Shown here in pieces: positions 23,963 to 31,514 of a stretch of 64,000 bases of DNA. Position 1 is the stretch's first letter. Every line of letters begins with the position of its first letter. The translations under genes were made by a program, and so were the position numbers. The DNA comes from Sulfuritalea sp. (GTDB lineage Bacteria > Pseudomonadota > Gammaproteobacteria > Burkholderiales > Rhodocyclaceae), in NCBI GenBank assembly GCA_016708585.1, contig JADJFK010000004.1, forward strand, positions 1 to 64,000, read 5' to 3'. The notes beneath the pieces are model-generated. The model saw only the letters and a list, made by a program, of their open reading frames with translations. It did no database searches and had not been told where the DNA came from.

Positions 23963-24967
23963 TCACTTCGCGGCCTGGTTGGCTAGTTTCTTGATCTTCT
24001 CGTGAACATTCTGCCCGACGGCCTGAACTTTGAGCAAGCCATCGTTCACCTTCTCGCGGAATGCGTCGTATAGATCGCGCGCAGCCTCGCGCGGATTGGT
24101 GGATACGTCGGCTATCGGGATACCCATCTTGAATGATTCGTTGTTTCCGGTCAGCGTGTCACCGTGGCGATCCTTCCCGGACAGCGTTACCTTAGCATTT
24201 CCCTCGCTCACGATCGGCTTCAATCCCTTCAACGCCTTAGCATGGGAAAGGCTCTTCTCTGCACCTGATGTTCTGTAGATCAACGCACTATCGGTTGCTC
24301 CCAGGGCATTGCCGGCCTCTCGCATTTTCTTGAGCAGGCCAGCACTGTCGATTTCGTCGTTTGGCTTGATCAAATCGATTCGCACCTGGTGCAGGGTCTT
24401 GAACTGATCGAGAAACTGCTTCAGGCTGGTGTCGGAGGACAGTGGGACAACCTCTACGGTCGGCAGCGGGTACTCCTTCAGCACTTTGGCTCGATTCGTC
24501 TTCACGCCACCCGCCTTTATTTCCGTGGCCCGGCGTCTAGCGAACTCAAGATGTGCATCCTTGATGAAGCGAGCTGCCGTAGCCCTGAACGTTGTCAATG
24601 AAGGCGCTTGCCTGGTTTCCGGCAGATAGAGCAGCTTATGTGTATCGAGTACAAGAGCGAACAAAGCAGACGGGGCCGAAGGCATTTTGGCGCGATCACG
24701 AATCAATTTTCCGTTTTGCATCACCTGTTCTCGTGTCAAGATCGTGTCATGGATCATCCGACCAACGAGCAATAATTCCGGATTGGCTGACGTCCCCAGA
24801 TTCACTAAGGCCGTTTCAGTAAAGAAAAGCCGAGAATCACCATATCGCCTCTCACGTGTTGACAGAAATGCAGGGAAAATGACCTCCTCTGCAAGATCGA
24901 GAAGCACCTTTTCGTTGCCGAAGCGACATATGAAGTTAGCGAAATTGATCGTATGCGTGCCGCTCAT
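23963..24967 (-). CDS. Unrecognised cytosolic protein, first gene of the membrane pair
   Basis: This 334-residue protein has no signal peptide or membrane span. The first 150 residues look like one compact domain (INFANFICRFGNEKVL, MPSAPSALFALVLDTHKLLYLPE). The rest is charged, with a lysine-rich end (HEKIKKLANQAAK). GGGGAG precedes its ATG. I cannot name a family. It stands between an integrase and a tRNA gene, the usual cargo slot of small islands, and is coupled to a membrane protein. A sensor/effector defence pair is a reasonable guess and no more. Confidence 0.65.
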   Translation of the reverse strand: MSGTHTINFANFICRFGNEKVLLDLAEEVIFPAFLSTRERRYGDSRLFFTETALVNLGTSANPELLLVGRMIHDTILTREQVMQNGKLIRDRAKMPSAPSALFALVLDTHKLLYLPETRQAPSLTTFRATAARFIKDAHLEFARRRATEIKAGGVKTNRAKVLKEYPLPTVEVVPLSSDTSLKQFLDQFKTLHQVRIDLIKPNDEIDSAGLLKKMREAGNALGATDSALIYRTSGAEKSLSHAKALKGLKPIVSEGNAKVTLSGKDRHGDTLTGNNESFKMGIPIADVSTNPREAARDLYDAFREKVNDGLLKVQAVGQNVHEKIKKLANQAAK

Positions 24968-25157
24968 TCTTTCTCCCCTTTGCCCTGAGAATACCCGAGC
25001 GACATCATGCCATTTTCAGTAGGGTTTATCAGAACAATACGGACTAAGGCCATTGGTCAAAGACTGAAGTGCCCAAACCAACTGCTCGCATGACATTTAT
25101 GGGTACATTGGGAAGCGGAAACAAATAGCGCCAGAAGGCGCTTGTTTGCTTGCCACT

Positions 25158-25467
25158 TGGCGGAAGGTGTGAGATTCGAACTCACGGATGCCTTACGACA
25201 TCGCCGGTTTTCCTTACCTCTATGGCTTTCGCCACCAGGCCATAACGCTGCCTGTTTGAAAGTCTGGACTTTGTCTTCACCCTAGCTTTTCAGCCTTAGG
25301 TGGGAGCCGTCAAGTCTCTACACGTTCCTGACCTAGACCAGGCTTCGCTCGGCGTTACCTCGGAAACCCAGGGGCTTCGCCGAATTTGACTCCTTACATC
25401 TGATGCGTTTCCACATCAGCGCTCGATTTAACAAGACCGGTGCATTCAACCGCTCTGCCAACCTTCC
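25158..25467 (-). tRNA. tRNA-Ser(UGA), interrupted by a group I intron
   Basis: Exon 1 (25433-25467, 35 nt) runs from GGAAGGT through the D arm to ...CCGGTCTT. Exon 2 (25158-25212, 55 nt) begins GAAAACCGG and gives the long variable arm (GATG...CATC), the T arm GTGAG-TTCGAAT-CTCAC, the acceptor strand ACCTTCC, discriminator G and an encoded CCA. Joined, they make a 90-nt class II tRNA with anticodon loop CTTGAAA, anticodon UGA. All stems pair perfectly. The intron lies after U34, the first anticodon base, the same relative place as in the cyanobacterial tRNA-Leu(UAA) intron. Confidence 0.92.
25213..25432 (-). ncRNA. Group I self-splicing intron in tRNA-Ser
   Basis: The 220-nt insert carries the conserved core in order: GTCAAATTCGGCGAAGCC (minus-strand reading, near 25373-25390), TAACGCCGAGCGAAGCC (near 25341-25357), GTGTAGAGACTTGACGGC (near 25306-25323), CCCACCTAAGGC, and AAGACAAAGTCCAGACT (25261-25277). 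It ends in G at 25213. These match, almost word for word, the Azoarcus pre-tRNA ribozyme as I remember it. The 5' splice site follows U and the final base is G, as group I splicing requires. It encodes no protein; like other small tRNA introns it should splice unaided. Confidence 0.92.
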
Positions 25468-25554
25468 GTTTCACAAATTATACAGACCGACCATCAACCA
25501 AAATTCATGTCGGTTGCATTCAACCATGCCCCAAAAACTGGAAACTCTGAGGAG

Positions 25555-25590
25555 TTGCGGAGATGATCCTCGCAGATTGCGGAGATGATC
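25555..25590. repeat. Short tandem direct repeat
   Basis: TTGCGGAGATGATC occurs at 25555-25568 and again at 25577-25590, 22 bases apart. It lies in the 170-base spacer between the two tRNA-Ser sequences. It could be the end of a degraded insertion sequence, since some families carry such subterminal repeats. No transposase is present. Confidence 0.5.
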
Positions 25591-25636
25591 TCTTAATTAC
25601 CTTATTTTTCAACATCATCGGAAGGTATGCACAGGC

Positions 25637-25675
25637 TTTCAAGACCGGTGCATTCAACCGCTCTGCCACCCATCC
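25637..25675 (-). pseudogene. tRNA-Ser(UGA) 5' half, 3' half missing
   Basis: On the minus strand, GGATGGGTGGCAGAGCGG is followed by the rest of a serine tRNA as far as the complete anticodon loop CTTGAAA. There is no matching ACCGG or variable arm; the sequence then becomes unrelated (GCCTGTGCATACC). Twenty-eight bases (25641-25668) are identical to exon 1 of the intact tRNA (25433-25460), but the acceptor strand differs (GGATGGG, not GGAAGGT). It is therefore the head of a different, intron-less tRNA-Ser(UGA) gene that was cut at its anticodon loop. Confidence 0.85.
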
Positions 25676-25711
25676 ATCGGGCCGCGAATTTTAGCAGCCG
25701 GTATATGTCGC

Positions 25712-26482
25712 CTACGCAAATTTCGAGAAGTCCGGCTTGCGCTTCTCGAAGAAGGCCGCGAAGGCTTCTTTTGCTTCAGGTGACACCAGGCGCTGGCGGA
25801 AGATTTCGGCCTCCGTGCCCATGGTCTCGCGGATCAGCGCCTGCTGGGAGCGTTTCATCAACTGCTTGGTCAGACGCAGCGATGCGGCCGGCTGCGTGAT
25901 CAACTTGCGGCAGCGCTCCAGTGCGTGGGCCAGCACCTGCCCGTCGGGCAGGACGGCGTTGACGATTCCGCTATCGAGCGCCGTCTGCGCGGAGAACACC
26001 TCGCCCAGCATCAGCATCTCGGCGGCGCGCGCATGGCCGGCGCGCAAGGGCAATAGCAGGCTCGATGCGGCTTCCGGCGTCAGGCCCAGGTTGGCGAAGG
26101 GCAGGGCGAAGCGCGCCGAGGCGCCCGCATAGACCAGGTCGCAATGCAGCAGGACTGTGGTGCCGACGCCGACGGCAACACCGTCGACCGCTGCGACGAA
26201 GGGCTTCTGCAGGCCGGCGAAAGCATTCAGGAAGCGGAACACCGGGGCATCTTCGTCCTTCGGCGGATGGTCGAGGAAATCGGCCAGGTCGTTGCCGGCG
26301 GTAAAGTTGCCGCCGGCGCCCGAAATCAGGATGACGCGCACTGCCGGATCGGCTTCGGCGCGGGCCAGCGCCTCGGCCAGGGCCTGGTACATGTCGGCGG
26401 TCAGGGCATTTTTCTTCTCCGGGCGCGCAATTTCGATGTGGAACACGCCATCCCTGGCTTCGCTGCGGATGTACTGGCTCAT
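25712..26482 (-). CDS. Enoyl-CoA hydratase/isomerase family protein
   Basis: This 256-residue crotonase-fold protein has an oxyanion-hole segment near 60 (ISGAGGNFTAGNDLADF), a second one near 105-115 (AAVDGVAVGVGTTVLLHCD) and a C-terminal helical tail. It has normal length for the family. It hydrates or isomerises enoyl-CoA in fatty-acid or aromatic-acid breakdown; substrate not predictable. The position equivalent to one catalytic glutamate carries another residue, so an isomerase or other crotonase activity is possible. Its ATG overlaps the upstream GST-like gene's stop (ATGA). Confidence 0.9.
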   Translation of the reverse strand: MSQYIRSEARDGVFHIEIARPEKKNALTADMYQALAEALARAEADPAVRVILISGAGGNFTAGNDLADFLDHPPKDEDAPVFRFLNAFAGLQKPFVAAVDGVAVGVGTTVLLHCDLVYAGASARFALPFANLGLTPEAASSLLLPLRAGHARAAEMLMLGEVFSAQTALDSGIVNAVLPDGQVLAHALERCRKLITQPAASLRLTKQLMKRSQQALIRETMGTEAEIFRQRLVSPEAKEAFAAFFEKRKPDFSKFA

Positions 26483-27144
26483 TTCTTTCCCTTTGACATG
26501 TAGGCCTCCATGCCGGCCTTGCGGTCGGCACTGACTTTCCGTGCATGCGGCCGCTCGTCGATCGTGGCCAGGTAGGCCTTCGCCTGCGGCAGGAATTCAC
26601 CGACGAAATCCCGCCCGTAAATCTTGCTCGTGACCTGGCCGACCAGGGGCAGGTGCACCCAGGCCGCGCAGTCGGCGTGGGTGAACTCGCTGCCTGCGAT
26701 GAAGGGCGAGAACCGGGCGACGCGCGCCAGGCTGCGCAGTCCCTTTTCAAGCAGCGGCGCGACCTCCTTTTTGGTTTCCTCGGACACCTTGCCGCCGAAA
26801 AAGGCTTCCCCGTAAAGGCGCCGCGCCGGCAATTCAAGGTGCAATTCGAGGTGCTCGATCAGTTCGCGGCAGCGCGCGCGGGCAAACGGGTCGCGCGGAA
26901 ACAGCGGCGGCTCGGGCCAGTTGTCCTCGATGAATTCGGTCAGCACCTGCGACTCGCTGAGCACGCCCTGCGGCGTGCGCATGAAGGGCACTTTGCCCAT
27001 CGGCGATTCGCTGAGCATTTCCTCGCTCTGCGAGGGGAACACCTCGGCCTCGGTGAAGGGTATGCCCTTCTCCAGCAGCGAAAGCTTGACCTTGTTGTAG
27101 TAGTTGCTGACGGCGAAGCCGCACAGGGTTACAGGTGTCGTCAA
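26479..27144 (-). CDS. Glutathione S-transferase family protein
   Basis: This protein of about 221 residues has a thioredoxin-like N-terminal domain (TPVTLCGFAVSNYYNKVKLSLLEKG, GKVPFMRTPQGVLSESQVLTEFI, where SES binds the glutathione gamma-glutamyl group) and an all-helical C-terminal domain (FIAGSEFTHADCAAWVHLPL). I place the start at TTG 27144, where GGAG sits six bases upstream; the longer open frame to 27210 has no plausible domain. It is coupled to the enoyl-CoA hydratase gene, so both may serve one degradation pathway. Confidence 0.85.
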   Translation of the reverse strand: MTTPVTLCGFAVSNYYNKVKLSLLEKGIPFTEAEVFPSQSEEMLSESPMGKVPFMRTPQGVLSESQVLTEFIEDNWPEPPLFPRDPFARARCRELIEHLELHLELPARRLYGEAFFGGKVSEETKKEVAPLLEKGLRSLARVARFSPFIAGSEFTHADCAAWVHLPLVGQVTSKIYGRDFVGEFLPQAKAYLATIDERPHARKVSADRKAGMEAYMSKGKK

Positions 27145-27210
27145 TTCATGCTCCGGGCAAACGAAGTTTCGGTAAAGGCCAACGCCGTCTTTGTCGGCGC
27201 CGTGCCGCAA

Positions 27211-27663
27211 TCAGGCAAGGTCATCGCGCGTGGCATCCGCCCAGCAGTTGGGCGTCTCGTACAGGCGAATGCGTTCCAGGTGCAGGTGGTTGCCGTAGTT
27301 GTCGCGGTAGAGCGGGTCGAGGATGGCGAAGGCGATGCGCGCCAGGTTCTCCGCGGTCGGCACGGCGTCGAGGACCACGGTCTTGTGCCCCGGCAGGCCG
27401 GCGAGAAAATCCATCACCGCCCGGTCGCCGCGCCAGACCAGGAAGGCGTGGTCCCAGGCATCGACCACATGCTGCTGGGCGATGGCCTTGACTTCGGAAA
27501 AATCCATCACCATGCCGTCATCGGGCCGTCCGGCGGCATCGATCACGCCGCCGCCGAGGGTGACTTCGAGCGCATAGCGGTGCCCGTGCAGGTGGCGGCA
27601 CTGGCTCTGGTGGTTGGGGATGCGGTGGCCCGCATCGAATTCGAGGCGGCGGGTTATGCGCAT
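27211..27663 (-). CDS. queD: 6-carboxytetrahydropterin synthase (QueD)
   Basis: This 150-residue protein has the family zinc ligands in DAGHRI and RHLHGHRY, and the catalytic Cys just before the second pair (SQCRHLHGH). It also has DFSEVK, the DHAFL segment and a PTAENLA box. It makes 6-carboxy-tetrahydropterin for queuosine/7-deazaguanine synthesis. The open frame extends to 27828, but the domain starts at ATG 27663. It is divergent from the radical SAM gene; the shared spacer holds a copy of the dispersed repeat. Confidence 0.9.
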   Translation of the reverse strand: MRITRRLEFDAGHRIPNHQSQCRHLHGHRYALEVTLGGGVIDAAGRPDDGMVMDFSEVKAIAQQHVVDAWDHAFLVWRGDRAVMDFLAGLPGHKTVVLDAVPTAENLARIAFAILDPLYRDNYGNHLHLERIRLYETPNCWADATRDDLA

Positions 27664-27741
27664 GGTCGGGGGGGCCGGGTTTGTGGCAAAGTGGTCGCGA
27701 AACTGCGCCGGTGGAGTGGCGCGCATTATAAGGCGCCGCCG

Positions 27742-27767
27742 CGCCGTCCCGCCAGCGCCGACTTTTT
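27742..27767 (-). repeat. Dispersed repeat, copy in the queD/radical SAM spacer
   Basis: The minus strand reads AAAAAGTCGGCGCTGGCG then GGACGGCG. It lies nine bases upstream of the radical SAM start codon, so it may affect its leader. Confidence 0.6.
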
Positions 27768-27775
27768 GAATGCCC

Positions 27776-28621
27776 ATGTCCCGCATCCTGCTCAAGACCG
27801 AAGACCACTCCCGCGACAGCGCCGGCATGCGCCATGTCTATCCGGTGATTTCGCGCCGGGCCGGCGGGGTTTCGGTCGGCATCAACCTGAATCCGAACAA
27901 TGCCTGCAACTGGCGCTGCATCTACTGCCAGGTGCCGGACCTCACGCGCGGCGGTCCGCCGCCGCTCGACCTGGCGCTGCTGGAACGGGAACTCGACGGC
28001 TTCCTGCGCGCGGCGGTCGTCGGCGATTTCATGGCCACGCGGGTCCCCGCCGGATCGCGGCACCTGGTCGACCTGGCGTTTTCGGGCAACGGCGAACCCA
28101 CCAGCGCCCGCGAGTTCCCCGCCGCGGTCGAGATCGCCGCGCGCGTGAAAGCCGCGCACGGCCTCGGGCGCGACGTCCCGCTGCGCCTGATCACCAACGG
28201 CAGCCTGCTCGACCGAATAGCCGTCCAGTCCGGCATCGCGCAGCTGGGCGGATGCGGGGGCGAAGTCTGGTTCAAGCTCGATGCCGGCACGGCGGCGGGG
28301 CTGGCCCGCATCAACGGCACGCGGGCCAGGCCCGGGGCGGTCGCGCGACGCCTGGCGTGCTGCGCGGAACTGGCGCCGACCTGGGTGCAGAGCTGTTTCT
28401 TCCTGATCGACGGCGGGGCCCCGGCCGAGCACGAAATTCGTGCCTGGCTGGATCTGCTGGCCCCGCTAGCGCCCAAGCTGGCCGGCGTGCATCTCTACAG
28501 CCTGGCCCGGCCCTCGCTGCAAAAGGAGGCGCCACGGCTCGGGCGCATGGATGCGGCTGGGTTGGAAGCGCTCGCGGCGCGCGTCCGCCGCCTCGGGCTG
28601 GCGGTGCGCGTCAGCCCCTGA
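27776..28621 (+). CDS. Radical SAM protein
   Basis: This 281-residue protein carries the iron-sulfur motif CNWRCIYC near residue 47 (LNPNNACNWRCIYCQV), followed by FSGNGEPTSA and LITNGSLL, the usual radical SAM strands. It lacks the length of SPASM-type enzymes. The substrate is unknown. It is next to queD, where QueE (another radical SAM enzyme) would be expected, but the sequence does not look like QueE. An in-frame ATG two codons upstream (27770) is an alternative start. Confidence 0.85.
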   Translation: MSRILLKTEDHSRDSAGMRHVYPVISRRAGGVSVGINLNPNNACNWRCIYCQVPDLTRGGPPPLDLALLERELDGFLRAAVVGDFMATRVPAGSRHLVDLAFSGNGEPTSAREFPAAVEIAARVKAAHGLGRDVPLRLITNGSLLDRIAVQSGIAQLGGCGGEVWFKLDAGTAAGLARINGTRARPGAVARRLACCAELAPTWVQSCFFLIDGGAPAEHEIRAWLDLLAPLAPKLAGVHLYSLARPSLQKEAPRLGRMDAAGLEALAARVRRLGLAVRVSP

Positions 28622-28699
28622 TTTTCGGCGGGGCGGCAGCGTTTGGCGGCGCGGACTATCGGGTAAAATCGCGCCTCCTTCAACTGAAGAACCACGGCA

Positions 28700-29938
28700 A
28701 TGGCTTTGATAGTCCAGAAATACGGCGGCACCTCGATGGGCTCGCCCGACCGCATCCGCAATGTCGCCCGGCGCGTCGCGCGCTGGAAGGCCAAGGGGCA
28801 CCAGTTGGTGGTCGTCGTATCGGCCATGAGCGGCGAGACCAACCGCCTGATCGCCCTGGCCAAGGATGTTTCGCCGCAGCCCGACGGCCGCGAACTGGAT
28901 GTCATGATTTCCACCGGCGAGCAGGTGACGATCGCCCTGCTGGCGATGGCGCTCAAGGACATCGGCGTCGAAGCGAAGAGCTACACCGGCGGCCAGGTCA
29001 AGGTACTGACCGATTCCACCTTCACCAAGGCGCGCATCCTCCACATCGACGAAGGCAACATGCGCCGCGACCTCGACCAGGGCACGGTGGTGATCGTCGC
29101 CGGCTTCCAGGGCGTGGATGAGGACGGCAACATCACCACGCTCGGCCGCGGCGGCTCCGACACCTCCGGCGTCGCGCTCGCGGCGGCGCTGAAGGCCGAC
29201 GAATGCCAGATCTATACCGACGTCGACGGCGTCTACACCACCGACCCGCGCATCGTGCCCGAAGCGCGCAAGCTGGAAAGCGTGACCTTCGAAGAGATGC
29301 TGGAGATGGCCAGCCTCGGCTCCAAGGTGCTGCAGATCCGCTCGGTGGAATTTGCCGGCAAGTACAAGGTCAAGCTGCGCGTGCTGTCCAGCCTGGAAGA
29401 GGAAGGCAAGGAAACCTCCGGCACGCTGATTACTTTCGAGGAAGACAAGAACATGGAACAACCGATCATTTCCGGCATCGCCTTCAACCGCGACGAAGCC
29501 AAGCTCACCGTGCTCGGCGTGCCCGACCGCCCCGGCATCGCCTACCAGATCCTCGGCCCGATCGGCGAGGCCAACATCGACGTCGACATGATCATCCAGA
29601 ACGTCGGCCATGACGGCACCACGGACTTTTCCTTCACCGTCAATCGCGGCGATTTCGCCCGCGCCAGGAAGATGCTGGAAGAGCAGATCAAGCCGCACGT
29701 CGGCGCCCGCGCCATCGAGGGCGACAACAAGATCTGCAAGGTTTCGGCGGTCGGCGTCGGCATGCGCTCGCACCCCGGCGTTGCCAGCAGGATGTTCCGC
29801 ACCCTGGCCGAAGAGGGCATCAACATCCAGATGATTTCGACTTCCGAGATCAAGATCTCGGTGGTGGTCGACGAGAAGTACCTCGAACTGGCGGTGCGGG
29901 TGCTGCACCGGGCTTTCGAACTGGATCAGGCGGCCTGA
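28700..29938 (+). CDS. lysC: Aspartate kinase
   Basis: This 412-residue protein has a kinase domain with KYGGTSMGSPDRI at the start and GRGGSDTSG near 155, followed by two C-terminal ACT domains (about 265-405) for allosteric control by lysine/threonine. It phosphorylates aspartate at the head of the lysine, threonine, methionine and diaminopimelate pathways. It is monofunctional, without homoserine dehydrogenase, as usual in betaproteobacteria. No lysine riboswitch fits into the 78-base upstream spacer. Confidence 0.96.
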   Translation: MALIVQKYGGTSMGSPDRIRNVARRVARWKAKGHQLVVVVSAMSGETNRLIALAKDVSPQPDGRELDVMISTGEQVTIALLAMALKDIGVEAKSYTGGQVKVLTDSTFTKARILHIDEGNMRRDLDQGTVVIVAGFQGVDEDGNITTLGRGGSDTSGVALAAALKADECQIYTDVDGVYTTDPRIVPEARKLESVTFEEMLEMASLGSKVLQIRSVEFAGKYKVKLRVLSSLEEEGKETSGTLITFEEDKNMEQPIISGIAFNRDEAKLTVLGVPDRPGIAYQILGPIGEANIDVDMIIQNVGHDGTTDFSFTVNRGDFARARKMLEEQIKPHVGARAIEGDNKICKVSAVGVGMRSHPGVASRMFRTLAEEGINIQMISTSEIKISVVVDEKYLELAVRVLHRAFELDQAA

Positions 29939-29963
29939 GTTCCTTCTGATCCTTGCCGGCTAC

Positions 29964-29982
29964 CCCGGCCGTGCGCCGGGGC
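29964..29982. terminator. Hairpin between convergent genes
   Basis: CCCCGGC-CGTGC-GCCGGGG is a strong 7-bp stem in the 51-base gap between lysC and the convergent flavodoxin-like gene, but it has no T-run on either side. It could act as a bidirectional terminator or simply block read-through. Confidence 0.4.
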
Positions 29983-29989
29983 GTCGGCT

Positions 29990-30481
29990 TCAGAAAATCC
30001 CCAGCGCGAGTCCGGCCGCCAGCGTGGCTCCCAGTTCCCGGCAGCGCCCGAGGTCCGCGGCGCCGATCGTTTTGGGCGCAAGGATGGCCTCCGCGGTTTG
30101 CGCATGGGTGCACACGATCAGCGGCTCGGCGACCGGCCGCAGGCGCCATCCGGTGGCGATGCGCTCGATCTGCCGCGCCGCGTTCCGGCCGTCGCTGCCG
30201 GCGCTGATCAGCGATGCATAGGGCCGGCCGTTGATCCGCTCGAGGACGGGGTAGTAGCAACGATCGAAAAAATCCTTCATCAGCCCCGAGATCGCCGCAA
30301 GATTTTCCGGGGTGGCAAAGACATAGCCAGCGGCATCGACGACGTCGATGGCATGGGCAAGCGAAGCATGGAGGGTGCGCACGCGCACCTGGGATTCCAG
30401 GGCCGCGCCCTCGGCCAGCGCATCCGCCATTTGCCGGGTGGCGCCGGTCATCGAATGAAATACGACCAGTAATGTCTTCAT
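29990..30481 (-). CDS. Flavodoxin-fold NAD(P)H/FMN-type reductase
   Basis: This 163-residue protein starts MKTLLVVFHSMTGATRQMADAL, the phosphate-binding loop of flavodoxin-like proteins, with SxTGxT at 10-15. The YVFATPENLAAISGLMKDFFDR segment is typical of NADPH-dependent FMN reductase relatives. It probably binds FMN in the cytosol; partner unknown. I chose the ATG at 30481, since the upstream extension is not protein-like. Confidence 0.8.
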   Translation of the reverse strand: MKTLLVVFHSMTGATRQMADALAEGAALESQVRVRTLHASLAHAIDVVDAAGYVFATPENLAAISGLMKDFFDRCYYPVLERINGRPYASLISAGSDGRNAARQIERIATGWRLRPVAEPLIVCTHAQTAEAILAPKTIGAADLGRCRELGATLAAGLALGIF

Positions 30482-30760
30482 GTCAGGGTGTCGGCATCGC
30501 GCTTGCACCGGAGTTCCGTCGCCTGCCGGGCCCATCCGTTGCATCGTGGATGGTTACGCCGTCCGGCCAGGAGGCGATCGAACTGTCCGCGGTGAATTAG
30601 AATATGCCACAACCAGCGCAGCGGGAAGGACGTCGCGGCAAGGAAAGTGTTTCGGGCTTGATGGCGTCGATCGAAGGCCAATGCCCTGTCCTTCACCAAA
30701 GCATCAGCGCACGATTGTTGCGGAGCCGTCATCCGCGTTCATGATCTTTCAGGAGTTCCA

Positions 30761-31291
30761 ATGCGGCGATTTCTCTTGCCACTCGCAATCTTCATCGTCC
30801 TGGTGGGCTTTCTTGCCGTGGGTTTGCGCCTGAATCCGCGGGAGGTGCCTTCACCGCTGATCGGCAAGCCGGTGCCGTCGTTCCGGCTGCCGCAGTTGCA
30901 GGCGCCGGATCAGTCCATCAGCCCCGAAGATCTGCGCGGCAAGGTCTGGCTGCTCAACGTCTGGGCCTCGTGGTGTGTCTCCTGCCGCCAGGAGCACCCG
31001 GTCCTGATCGAACTGGATCGGCAGAAAAAGATAATGATTGTCGGTCTGAACTACAAGGATGACCGCGCCGCGGCAATCGCCTGGCTCAAGCAGTATGGCG
31101 GTGATCCCTATGCGATATCAGCGGTCGATGCCGACGGCCGCGTGGGCATCGATTTCGGGGTGTATGGCGTACCGGAGACCTTTCTCATCGACAAGAACGG
31201 CGTGATCCGCGACAAGCATATCGGCCCCCTGACGACCGAGGTGCTGAAGAACAAGATCCTGCCAAATGCGGAGAAACTTGCTCGCGACTGA
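30761..31291 (+). CDS. CcmG/DsbE-like thiol:disulfide oxidoreductase
   Basis: This 176-residue protein has one N-terminal membrane anchor (about 5-22) and a periplasmic thioredoxin domain with active site WCVSC near 71-75. The GVYGVPETFLIDKNG segment and the YKDD stretch are typical of DsbE/CcmG. Such proteins reduce apocytochrome c thiols during haem attachment. The other ccm genes are not in the window, so it could also be a ResA/TlpA-like relative. Confidence 0.85.
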   Translation: MRRFLLPLAIFIVLVGFLAVGLRLNPREVPSPLIGKPVPSFRLPQLQAPDQSISPEDLRGKVWLLNVWASWCVSCRQEHPVLIELDRQKKIMIVGLNYKDDRAAAIAWLKQYGGDPYAISAVDADGRVGIDFGVYGVPETFLIDKNGVIRDKHIGPLTTEVLKNKILPNAEKLARD

Positions 31292-31318
31292 TTCACGGGA
31301 AGGATGCGCCGCCACGGC

Positions 31319-31342
31319 AAAAAGTCGGCGCCGGCGCTACGG
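31319..31342 (+). repeat. Dispersed repeat, copy upstream of tRNA-Val
   Basis: AAAAGTCGGCGCCGGCG followed by CTACGGC, in the spacer between the CcmG-like gene and the tRNA-Val 3' end. Confidence 0.6.
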
Positions 31343-31378
31343 CGTTGCCGCCACTGACGAGAAGGCAGCTTGAGAATC

Positions 31379-31453
31379 TGGTGGGCGGTACTGGGATCGA
31401 ACCAGTGGCTTCCACCGTGTGAAGGTGGCACTCTACCGCTGAGTTAACCGCCC
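31379..31453 (-). tRNA. tRNA-Val(CAC)
   Basis: The minus strand folds into a standard 75-nt tRNA with encoded CCA: acceptor GGGCGGT/ACCGCCC, D arm with CAGCGGTAGAG, anticodon stem CCACC/GGTGG with loop TTCACAC (anticodon CAC, codon GUG), and T arm CTGG-TTCGATC-CCAG. All stems pair. Confidence 0.95.
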
Positions 31454-31514
31454 GCGAAAGAGGGCCGAATTTAACCACAAAGGCCGGATGACGGTCAATC
31501 GAAAGCATTGTCCA

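Noticed and set aside
23347..24967. Assignment of the two-gene pair to Kiwa (KwaA/KwaB)
   Set aside because: The sizes are similar (a four-helix membrane protein and a soluble protein of about 330 residues), but the soluble protein shows nothing I recognise as DUF4868 and, as I recall it, the gene order is reversed.
28622..28699. Lysine riboswitch before lysC
   Set aside because: The 78-base spacer is too short and shows no lysine-riboswitch features.
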